Assembly: GCA_009691855.1 (NCBI GenBank) | Contig: SIAI01000003.1 | Coordinates: 62,001-126,000 of the forward strand | Direction: 5' to 3' | DNA from: Planctomycetota bacterium | GTDB lineage: Bacteria > Planctomycetota > UBA1135 > GCA-002686595 | DNA length: 64,000 nt | Part shown: in pieces, positions 52,421-59,910 of the stretch | How the letters are laid out: each line of letters opens with the position of its first letter | Numbering within the stretch: the first letter of the stretch is position 1 | The notes under the pieces: generated by a model | The model's database searches: none | Told to the model about the DNA's origin: nothing | Seen by the model: the letters and a program-made list of their open reading frames with translations, nothing else | Position numbers and translations under genes: made by a program

Positions 52421-54817
52421 TCACTTCTTGCCGCCATAGCCCATGTCATCGAGCTGCTGGCGCAGCTCCTCTGGCACGCCGGCCTTCTCGGCTGCGACGC
52501 GCGCCGCGAGCTGACCTAGCACGGCCGGCGCCAGGCGCCGCGCGAGTTCCGCGGGCCAGTCCGTCTCCTGGGCGAGATCGTGCTCCTCCAGTGGATCGAG
52601 CGTGAGGTCGTAGGCCGTGTCGAACGCGCCGCTCGCCAGGCGTGCCGGCTCCTGCTTCGTCAGGAGCTTGTGGCCGCCCTCGAGCAGCGCCACCTGGCGG
52701 CCCTTGGCCTTGAGCTGGTAGGCGAAGGCCGGACGCTCGCTCGCCAGAGACAGGAGCGACGTGCCGCTCCAGTCCGGATCGGGCTTCACCGCGGCGAGCG
52801 CGGCGAGCGTGGGCGCGACGTCGAGCAGCGTGGCCGTGAACGGCAGCACGCGCGCCGTGAGTCCGGGCGCGCGCACGAGCAGCGGCACGCGCAGCTTCAC
52901 CTCCCAAAGGTCGCCGCTGTGGAAGAACTCGTGGTTCTCGCCCAGCGCCTCGCCGTGATCGCTGGTGAAGACGAGCGCGCCGTGCTCGAAGTAGCGCCGC
53001 TCCTCCAGCCACGTCGCGAACGCCCCGAAGCCCGCGTCCAGGTGACGCACGCCGGCCTGGTAGAGCGCGCGCAACTCGTCCTGGTAATGCGCCAGGGTCT
53101 TCACGCCCTGCGTCGGGTTGGGCGAGCTCGTGCCCGCGTCCACGCGCGCCCTGGCCATCAGTGCGTCGTAGTCGGCGCGATCCTCTTCCGCTCCCGTGCG
53201 GTAGGGCTGGTGCGTGCGGTAGGTGTGCACCACCAGGAACACGGGCCGGCCGTCGTCGGCCTCCAGGAACGCGCGCGCCTCGGCCAGGGTGCGCTCGAGG
53301 TCCCACCCGTCGGGATCGTGCTGTGCGAACCATTCGAAACCCTGGTCGAGGCCGAAGATCGGCGCGAAGAAGCTGCCGTCGGTGATCGCGCCGGTGCGGT
53401 AGCCGGCGGCGTTCAGGCGTTCGGCCAGCGTGGTGAGCGGTGCGGGCAGGCTCGTGTCCTCGTCGGTGGCGGCGTGCTGGCCCGGATAGAGTCCGCTGAC
53501 GAGCGAGCCGATCGAGGGCAGGGTCCAGTTGGCGTTCGAGCGCGCCTGGGCGCAGGCCAGGGACTGCTGCGCGAAGCGGTTCAGCTGCGGCGCGAGCGCG
53601 GCGTCGCCGCCGTACAGGGCGAGGTTGTCGGCGCGGAAGGTGTCGGCCAGGAACAGCACCACATCGGGCGGCGCCGGCCAAGGTCGCGCGTTGCTCGTGC
53701 CGCGCTCGCGCGGGCCGAGCACGGGCGCGAAGAACGCGCCCAGACCCGGCGGGCCGTCGATTTCGAAGGCGAAGCGCGCGCTCTTCCGCGCGCTCGCGGG
53801 CAGGTCGCAGGCGACGCTCACCGAAGCGCGCGCCTCGCCGGCCGTGAGCGTGCGCTCGCTGAGCGGCTCGCCGTCGAGGCGCACGCGAAAGGTCACCGGC
53901 GCGTCGCTCCAGCTCTGGAAGGCGAAGTGGAACGAGAGCCGGCTCTCTGCCGGCACGTCGCGCACGAGCTCCTCGCGCGCGCCGCTCCACACCGGCAGGC
54001 CGTCGCCGCAGAAGCGCCCGAGGCGCAGCTGCCAGTTGCCGTTCACCGCGCGCCCGGGCTCGAGCCGCAGCGCGAGCTTGGCTTCGCCTGGCGCCTCGCC
54101 CGGCAAGCGCAGCAGCAGACGCTCGCCCTCGAAGCGGTACTCGAACGGCTCGAGCGCGCGCGCGAGGTCCACGCGCACGGGCTCGGTCAGGAGCCGCGGC
54201 GCGTTCTCGCCCTCCAGCACGGCCTTCGCCGGCAGCTCGATCCAATACGTGCCCATCGAGTCGCCGGTCTTCCACTGCGCGGGCAGCAGCGCCACCTCGA
54301 CCGGCGCGGGCTTGTCGTTGAACTGCACGCGCAAGAGCGTCGGCGGCGGTTCACGCGTGGCCGCCGCGAGGCGCAGCACGAGCCGTCGGCCCTCGACGCG
54401 GCACTCGTCGAGCGCGAGCCCTTGTCCCGCCACGCCGCGCGCGTATTCGGCGCCGTGGGCGATGAGCTTCGGCCGCAGGCCGGAGGCGCGGAAGGCGCCG
54501 CCCGGCAGGGCCAGGGAGTAGAGGCCGGCCTCCTCACGCCGCCAGTCGCCGGCCGCGAGCGCGTGCGTCAGGCCGTGGCCCAGCGGTTCGGGCGCGCTGC
54601 TGTTGCCGGTCGTCGCGCCGGCCGCGCGCTCCCACTCGGCCACCTGGGCCTCGATCGGCCGCGGCTGGAAGCCGCGCGCCAGCGGCAGCCAGCGCGGGCC
54701 CTCCGGCTCGGCGCCGCAGGCCACCACGAAAAGCGCCAGGGCTACCAGGGCTACCAGGGCTACCAGGGCGAGCGCGGGCCGGGGCGAGCGGGCGCTGGGG
54801 GAGGGAAAGGCGAGCAT
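52421..54817 (-). CDS. Sulfatase-fold lipoprotein with threonine in place of the formylglycine residue (copy 1)
   Basis: A 798-residue lipoprotein (signal ending LALFVVAC, C34) with an unknown N-terminal beta region (about 40-380) and a sulfatase/alkaline-phosphatase-superfamily domain (about 383-740). Metal-binding motifs are present: VVLFLADTFRADNLALYGG (first aspartate D392) and FTSDHGEALGENHEFFHSG. The usual nucleophile motif C/S-x-P-x-R is replaced by WTLPSIGSL: threonine T432 sits where Cys/Ser is expected and the arginine is isoleucine. It is therefore not a classical formylglycine sulfatase. Threonine-nucleophile relatives such as lipoteichoic acid synthase transfer or cleave phosphodiesters, so a transferase or phosphodiesterase is possible. 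The signal sequence is encoded by a 9-base tandem repeat. Paralog at 57690. Confidence 0.85.
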   Translation of the reverse strand: MLAFPSPSARSPRPALALVALVALVALALFVVACGAEPEGPRWLPLARGFQPRPIEAQVAEWERAAGATTGNSSAPEPLGHGLTHALAAGDWRREEAGLYSLALPGGAFRASGLRPKLIAHGAEYARGVAGQGLALDECRVEGRRLVLRLAAATREPPPTLLRVQFNDKPAPVEVALLPAQWKTGDSMGTYWIELPAKAVLEGENAPRLLTEPVRVDLARALEPFEYRFEGERLLLRLPGEAPGEAKLALRLEPGRAVNGNWQLRLGRFCGDGLPVWSGAREELVRDVPAESRLSFHFAFQSWSDAPVTFRVRLDGEPLSERTLTAGEARASVSVACDLPASARKSARFAFEIDGPPGLGAFFAPVLGPRERGTSNARPWPAPPDVVLFLADTFRADNLALYGGDAALAPQLNRFAQQSLACAQARSNANWTLPSIGSLVSGLYPGQHAATDEDTSLPAPLTTLAERLNAAGYRTGAITDGSFFAPIFGLDQGFEWFAQHDPDGWDLERTLAEARAFLEADDGRPVFLVVHTYRTHQPYRTGAEEDRADYDALMARARVDAGTSSPNPTQGVKTLAHYQDELRALYQAGVRHLDAGFGAFATWLEERRYFEHGALVFTSDHGEALGENHEFFHSGDLWEVKLRVPLLVRAPGLTARVLPFTATLLDVAPTLAALAAVKPDPDWSGTSLLSLASERPAFAYQLKAKGRQVALLEGGHKLLTKQEPARLASGAFDTAYDLTLDPLEEHDLAQETDWPAELARRLAPAVLGQLAARVAAEKAGVPEELRQQLDDMGYGGKK
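54742..54768. repeat. 9-base tandem repeat within the signal-peptide coding region
   Basis: CTACCAGGG occurs three times in perfect tandem and is preceded by a partial copy (GCCAGGG). On the minus strand it encodes repeated VAL units in the hydrophobic core of the lipoprotein signal of the sulfatase-fold gene. Because the unit is nine bases, gain or loss of a copy would change the length of the signal core by three residues without shifting the frame. Confidence 0.85.
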
Positions 54818-55012
54818 GGGAGCGGAGAGGCCCCGGCGCGTCTTTCGATCGGCCAGGGCCTCGTCCGCGATCCTATCCAGCCGGAACGCCGCGCGTCAGG
54901 CGCCCGTAGGCCGCTGCAAGCCCGCGCGCCCGTCTCCCAATCCTGCTGCAGCCCTTCCCGGATGCCCCTCTTCCCCGCTACCGTCGCAGCGCGCATATGC
55001 GCGCCCAAGACC

Positions 55013-56785
55013 ATGATCACCCGCTTCCTCTGCTGCGCCCTGGCCCTGTTCCTGTCTCCCGTCGCCCAGGCCTGCGAGGGCCCGGCCGCGTTCGCCGGGG
55101 TCCGCGAGGCGCGCTGCGAAGAGCTGCGTGACCTCGAGCTGGTGCGCACGGACGGCTCGACGGCTTCGCTGGGTGAGCTCGTGCCGGGCTTCGCGCGCGG
55201 CGAGTTCGTGGTGCTGGCCTTCACCGAGGTCGGCTGCCCGATCGCGAGCAAGTTGACGCCCAAGCTCGAGCGCCTGGCGCACGAGCTCGGCGCGCAGTTC
55301 CTCGGCATCGACGCGAGCGCCCAGGACTCGCTGGCGGAGATCGAGCAGGACTCGCGCGAGCTCGGGCGCTCGTTCCCCGTCGTCAAGGACGCGCGCCAGG
55401 CGCTGGCGCGCGCGCTCGGCGCGCGCACCACGACCGAGGTGTTCCTGTTCGACGGCGCTGGAGCGCTCGCCTACCGCGGCGCGGTCGACGACCAGTACGC
55501 GCTCGGCGCGGCGCGCCCGGCGCCGACGCAGAACTACCTCGTGAACGCGCTGAGCGCGTTGCGCGCCGGGAAGACGCCCGCGCCGGCCGCGACCGAGGCG
55601 CCCGGCTGCGCGCTCACGTTGTTGCCCGAGTCCGAGCTCGCCGAGCCCCTGAGCTACGCGCGCGACGTGGCGCCGATCCTGCAGCGCCGCTGCCAGGCTT
55701 GCCACCGTCCCGGGCAGGTGGGGCCGTTCTCGCTGCTCGGCTACGACGACGCCAAGGGGCGCGCGAAGATGATCGCCCAGGTCGTCGAGGGCGGCGTGAT
55801 GCCGCCCTGGAACGCCGACGCGCGCTACGACGGCGTGTTCGCCAACGAGCGCAAGCTCACCGGACCGGAGAAGGAGACTCTGCTGCGCTGGATCGCCGCG
55901 GGCACGCCGCGCGGCAATCCGGCCGACGAGCCCAAGCCGCTGACCTGGCCCGAGGGCTGGCGCATCGGCACGCCGGACCTCGTGCTCACGCCCGAGACCG
56001 TGGTCGAGACGCGGGAACCGTTCCCGGCCGAGGGCTACGCCGTGCCGCGCGAGGGCGTGATCGACTACCAGTACTTCACGGCCGAGACGCACTTCGCCGA
56101 GGACCGCTGGATCCAGGCCATGGAGGTGCATCCGGGCGCGCGCGACGTCGTGCACCACGTGCTGATCGCGATCTCGGTCCCGGGGCGCGGCGTCGACGAG
56201 AGCTCGTACCTGTCCGTGTACGTGCCGGGCGACACGCCCTCGGTCTATCCGCAGGGCTACGCCAAGCGCCTGCCGGCCGGGGCCAAGCTGGTGTTCCAGC
56301 TGCACTACACGCCGAACGGCAAGGAGCGCCGCGACCGTTCCGAGCTCGGCATCGTGTTCGCCAAGGAGCCGCCCGCGTTCGAGGTCATCACCGACGCGAT
56401 CGTGAACGACGACTTCGAGATCCCCGCTGGCGACGCGAACCATGAGGTGCGCGCCACGAGCACGCTGGCGAAGGAGACCGGCCTGGTGGGTCTGTTCCCG
56501 CACATGCACATGCGCGGCAAGGACTTCCGCTACGTGGCGCACTTCCCCGACGGCAGCGAGCAGGAGCTGCTGTTCTCGCACTACGACTTCCAGTGGCAGG
56601 AGTCCTACGTCCTGCCCGATCCGATGCTGTTGCCGGCGGGCACGAAGCTCGAGTGCATCGGCCACTTCGACAACTCGAAGGCGAACCCGAACAACCCCGA
56701 CCCGTCCAAGGTCGTGAGCTGGGGCGATCAGTCCTTCGAGGAGATGTTCATCGGCTACTACGACAAGGTCGAGCCGCTGGAGTGA
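55013..56785 (+). CDS. Exported redoxin / c-type heme / copper-monooxygenase-like fusion protein
   Basis: A 590-residue protein with a signal (MITRFLCCALALFLSPVAQA). Residues about 35-185 are a peroxiredoxin/thioredoxin-like domain with GCPIASK (C75). Residues about 215-300 resemble a cytochrome c module with a single CQACH heme site and a downstream GGVMPPWNAD methionine segment. Residues about 300-590 have the copper type II monooxygenase layout (as in PHM/DBH): VVHHVLIAISV, LVFQLHYTPNG, LFPHMHMRGKDF. This combination is frequent in Planctomycetota and Acidobacteriota and is of unknown function. Likely a periplasmic redox enzyme. Start at the ATG before the signal. Divergent from the sulfatase-fold gene. 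Confidence 0.87.
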   Translation: MITRFLCCALALFLSPVAQACEGPAAFAGVREARCEELRDLELVRTDGSTASLGELVPGFARGEFVVLAFTEVGCPIASKLTPKLERLAHELGAQFLGIDASAQDSLAEIEQDSRELGRSFPVVKDARQALARALGARTTTEVFLFDGAGALAYRGAVDDQYALGAARPAPTQNYLVNALSALRAGKTPAPAATEAPGCALTLLPESELAEPLSYARDVAPILQRRCQACHRPGQVGPFSLLGYDDAKGRAKMIAQVVEGGVMPPWNADARYDGVFANERKLTGPEKETLLRWIAAGTPRGNPADEPKPLTWPEGWRIGTPDLVLTPETVVETREPFPAEGYAVPREGVIDYQYFTAETHFAEDRWIQAMEVHPGARDVVHHVLIAISVPGRGVDESSYLSVYVPGDTPSVYPQGYAKRLPAGAKLVFQLHYTPNGKERRDRSELGIVFAKEPPAFEVITDAIVNDDFEIPAGDANHEVRATSTLAKETGLVGLFPHMHMRGKDFRYVAHFPDGSEQELLFSHYDFQWQESYVLPDPMLLPAGTKLECIGHFDNSKANPNNPDPSKVVSWGDQSFEEMFIGYYDKVEPLE

Positions 56786-56800
56786 GCGTGCGGCGCGCCC

Positions 56801-57481
56801 TCACCTGCCGAAGCCGAAGCCCAGCGCCAGCTCGACGAAGCTGAACTCGTCGCCGATCAGGCCGCGCAGGCCGACGTCGACCACGAACTCGGTGTCCTCG
56901 CGCACCTGGTCGCGCAGCACGTTCCACACGAAGCCCGTGCTGACGTACAGGCCCACCGCGCAGGTCTGGAAGTGCTTTCGCTGGTCGACGGCCTTCTGGT
57001 TCCCGTTCACGTCGAGGTCGTCGTCGAAGCCCGTGTAGTGGTCGCTGTTGTGCGTCTTGAAGAACGACGTGCCCGCGCCGACGTACGGCTGCAGGCGCGA
57101 ATCGGGCCGGAACACCTGACGCACGCCGAGGCCCAGCTCCTGGATCCGTGAATGGCGCTCGTTGTCGACTGTGATCCAGCGCTTTCCGTTCGAACGTCCC
57201 CCGGGGTTGGTGATCCGGTACCCATCCGTGCCCTCGGTGTCGCCGGTGCGATACGAGACGTCCCAGCCCCAGCCGCCGGTACCGGGCATGAGCGTGGTCA
57301 GCTCGATGCCGGTCGTCGAGTAGCTGCCGTGGAAGCGGTCGTTGCTCGCGCGCTCGCCAGCGATCGCCGTCGCGTGCCAGCCGCCACGCGCGAAGGGGAT
57401 GCGCGGGGCGGGCGTGGTGCAGGCGGCCAGCGCGCACAGCGCGAGGCCCGCGAGCCAGGCGGGGAACGGGCGGGGACTCAT
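56801..57481 (-). CDS. Putative outer-membrane beta-barrel-like lipoprotein
   Basis: A 226-residue protein with a lipoprotein signal (AWLAGLALCALAAC, C21). The mature part is rich in alternating strands with Gly/Tyr/Phe: GYRITNPGGRS, LGLGVRQVFRPDSRLQPYVG, TCAVGLYVSTGFVWNVL, SFVELALGFGFG. The pattern, ending in repeated GFGFG, resembles small eight-stranded outer-membrane barrels such as OmpW or YfaZ-like proteins, but the terminal phenylalanine is absent. Function unknown. The start is the ATG preceding the signal; the frame continues upstream into the inverted-repeat element without coding character. Convergent with the redoxin fusion (15-base gap). Confidence 0.65.
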   Translation of the reverse strand: MSPRPFPAWLAGLALCALAACTTPAPRIPFARGGWHATAIAGERASNDRFHGSYSTTGIELTTLMPGTGGWGWDVSYRTGDTEGTDGYRITNPGGRSNGKRWITVDNERHSRIQELGLGVRQVFRPDSRLQPYVGAGTSFFKTHNSDHYTGFDDDLDVNGNQKAVDQRKHFQTCAVGLYVSTGFVWNVLRDQVREDTEFVVDVGLRGLIGDEFSFVELALGFGFGR

Positions 57482-57535
57482 CGCTCCATGGTCATCGGCC
57501 GGAGGGGGGCGCACAAGTGGAGGGCGACAAGTGTT

Positions 57536-57687
57536 CCTTCCCCGAAGTAGCGCCAACAAGGCGGCGTGATGGATCGTCGCTGGCAAGGCGCGCCGACGAC
57601 GCATATTCGCTGCAATACTAGGGAGAAGGCGCAAGGCCGCCAGCGGCGATTCAGTGCGGCGGATTGTTGGCGCTACTTCGGGGAAGG
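57536..57687. repeat. 152-base palindromic MITE-like element
   Basis: Perfect 24-base terminal inverted repeats (57536-57559, CCTTCCCCGAAGTAGCGCCA and on; 57664-57687). The interior continues as an imperfect palindrome (GTCGCTGGCAAGGCG against CGCAAGGCCGCCAGCG). It has no coding capacity. It fills almost the whole gap between the barrel gene and the sulfatase-fold gene, ending three bases before the latter's stop codon. It could also act as a strong RNA hairpin on either strand. Confidence 0.8.
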
Positions 57688-57689
57688 GA

Positions 57690-59819
57690 CTAGTCGTCCT
57701 TGTCACCGCCGTAGCCCAGCGCGTCGAGCTCCTGCTGCTGCTCGGGGCTGATGGGGACCTGGATCGCGCTCGCGCTGGGGTCGAGCAGGCCGCGCAGGAG
57801 TTCGGCCTGACGCCGCGCGAGCTCCGCCGCCCAGGGTGCGTCGCGGATGGGGCGTTCCTCGTGGGGGTCGGTGGCGAGGTCGAAGGCGGAGTCGTACGCG
57901 CCGGCCGAGAAGGCCTCGCGCTCGCGCGTGAAGAGCTTCTTGCCGCCCTCGACCAGCGACAGCTGGGTGGTCTTCTGCAGGCGGAAGGCGAGGGCGGGGC
58001 GTTCGCCGGAGAGCGTCAGCAGCGAGGCGCCGCTCCAGCGCGGATCGGGAGTCAGGCCGGCGAGCGCGGCCAGCGTCGGGGCGACGTCGAGCAGCGTGGC
58101 GCTCTCCGTCACCGTCCGCGGGGCCAGCGCCGGACCGCGCAGCAGCAGCGGCACGCGCAGCTTCGACTCCCACAGGTCGCCGCCGTGGAAGATGTCGTCG
58201 TTCTCGCCCAGCGCCTCGCCATGGTCGCTGGTGAACAGCACGAAGGCCGTGTCGCGCGTCAGGCCGAATCCCCCGAGCGCGTCCAGGAACTCGCCGAAGC
58301 CGCGGTCGAGCTCGCGCACGCCGGCGTGATACAGCTCGCGGTAGCGCGGCGCGCAGGCGGCCAGGCGCTGCTTCCACTCCGCGGGCGGCAGCGTCTTCTT
58401 GCTCTTCAGCAGCGCGCAGTTGTCGGCCACGAGCTCGTTCCAGCTCTTGCGGTCTTCCTCGGGTCCGCTGCGGTAGGGGAGGTGCGCGCGGTAGGTGTGC
58501 ACCAGCAGGAACACCGGCCGGCCGTCGTCCTGCTCCAGGAAGGCGCGCGCCTGCCTCAGCGTGTGCCCGAGGTTCCAGCTCGGCGGCTGGTTCTGCACGA
58601 AGCTCTCGAAGCCCTGATCGAGGCCGTGCATCGGCGTGAAGAAGGCCGCGTCGGTCACCGCCCCGGTGCGGTAGCCGGCGCGCGAGAGCGACTCGACCAC
58701 GGTGATGAGCTCGCCCGGCAGCGAGTTCACGGCCTCGTTGGCCGTGTGCTGGCCGGGCGTGAGGCCGGTGAGCAGCGTGCTGATCGAGGGCAGCGTCCAG
58801 GCGGCGTTCGCGCGCGCGTTCGTGAAGCGCAGCGCACTTTCGGCGAAGGCGTTCAGGTGCGGAGCGAGCTCGGGCTCGCCGCCATAGCAGGCGAGGTTGT
58901 CGGCGCGGAAGGTGTCGGCCAGGAACAACACGATGTCGGGCGAGCTCGAGCGGAACCAGGGGCGCGCGCCATAGCTGCCGAGCTGCGCCGGACCGAGCAC
59001 CGGATGCAGGAACAGCGCCTGACCCGGCGGGCCGCGGACCTCGAAGGTGAGGCGCGCGTCCTTGCGAGGGCTGCGCGGCAGCTCGATGCTCTGCCAGGTG
59101 CCGCTCGCGCTCAGCCTCGCCGAATCGGAGGCGAGCTGCCACACGACCTCGCCGTCGAGGCGCACGCACAGCTCGACCGGTTGGTTCGCCGAGCGCGTGA
59201 GGTAGCGCGGCACGAACGACAGGCGGCTCGGGGCGCTGGCGTCGAGCGTGAAGCCCTCGTCGAGTCCGCTCCACACGCAGAAGCCGGCGTCGAACTCGTT
59301 GGCGATGCGCACCTGCCACACGCCGTCGGAGGTCTTGCGCCCGCTCTCCATGCGCTGGCCGACGCGCAGGTCGTCGGCGGGGACCTTGTCGACCGGCAAG
59401 CACAGCTCGACGCGCTCGCCCAGCGCGCGGTACTGGCCCGGCGCGAGCTCGCGGCCTGGCACGGCCGGCGCCAGCAGCCGCCCGCCCGCCGTGAGACGCA
59501 GGAAGCCCGGCGTGCCGTAGGCAAAGGCGCCGCCGGGGACCGCAGCCGTCCACAGGCCCTGGCGCTCGCCCGCGCTCCAGGCCGAGTTCGGCAGCGCCAC
59601 TTCGACCTCGACCGAGTCGCCGTTGGCCTTGCAGTTCGTCGCGTCCAGTCCGGCCGCGCGCTGCCAGCCCTGCACCAGCGCGAGCAGCGGGCGCGGCTCG
59701 AAGCCGCGCGTCAGCGGTACCCAGCGCGGTCCGGCGGAATCCACGGGCGCGCTCGGTCCGCGCTCGCAGGCCGTGAGCAGGAGTGCGAGGACGGCCAGCC
59801 TTGAGGGTGAACAGAGCAT
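57690..59819 (-). CDS. Sulfatase-fold lipoprotein with threonine in place of the formylglycine residue (copy 2)
   Basis: A 709-residue paralog of the protein at 52421. Lipoprotein signal MLCSPSRLAVLALLLTAC (C18). The N-terminal region again holds an uncharacterised beta-rich part with RWVPLTRGFEPRPLLALVQG, matching RWLPLARGFQPRPIEAQVA of copy 1. The sulfatase-fold domain has VLFLADTFRADNLACYGGEP and FTSDHGEALGENDDIFHGG. The nucleophile motif is AWTLPSISTLLTG, so threonine replaces Cys/Ser as in copy 1. Start: the ATG at 59819 begins the signal; a TTG seven codons upstream is less likely. It is the last gene of a same-strand set with two TPR lipoproteins. Confidence 0.85.
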   Translation of the reverse strand: MLCSPSRLAVLALLLTACERGPSAPVDSAGPRWVPLTRGFEPRPLLALVQGWQRAAGLDATNCKANGDSVEVEVALPNSAWSAGERQGLWTAAVPGGAFAYGTPGFLRLTAGGRLLAPAVPGRELAPGQYRALGERVELCLPVDKVPADDLRVGQRMESGRKTSDGVWQVRIANEFDAGFCVWSGLDEGFTLDASAPSRLSFVPRYLTRSANQPVELCVRLDGEVVWQLASDSARLSASGTWQSIELPRSPRKDARLTFEVRGPPGQALFLHPVLGPAQLGSYGARPWFRSSSPDIVLFLADTFRADNLACYGGEPELAPHLNAFAESALRFTNARANAAWTLPSISTLLTGLTPGQHTANEAVNSLPGELITVVESLSRAGYRTGAVTDAAFFTPMHGLDQGFESFVQNQPPSWNLGHTLRQARAFLEQDDGRPVFLLVHTYRAHLPYRSGPEEDRKSWNELVADNCALLKSKKTLPPAEWKQRLAACAPRYRELYHAGVRELDRGFGEFLDALGGFGLTRDTAFVLFTSDHGEALGENDDIFHGGDLWESKLRVPLLLRGPALAPRTVTESATLLDVAPTLAALAGLTPDPRWSGASLLTLSGERPALAFRLQKTTQLSLVEGGKKLFTREREAFSAGAYDSAFDLATDPHEERPIRDAPWAAELARRQAELLRGLLDPSASAIQVPISPEQQQELDALGYGGDKDD

Positions 59820-59910
59820 CCTGGTCCCGGATCGGAGCAAGCGAGGATAGCGCTGAAGCGCGCTCTGCCGCCGCGCCGAACCGCGGAACGCGCGGGGCGA
59901 GAGCTCCGCG

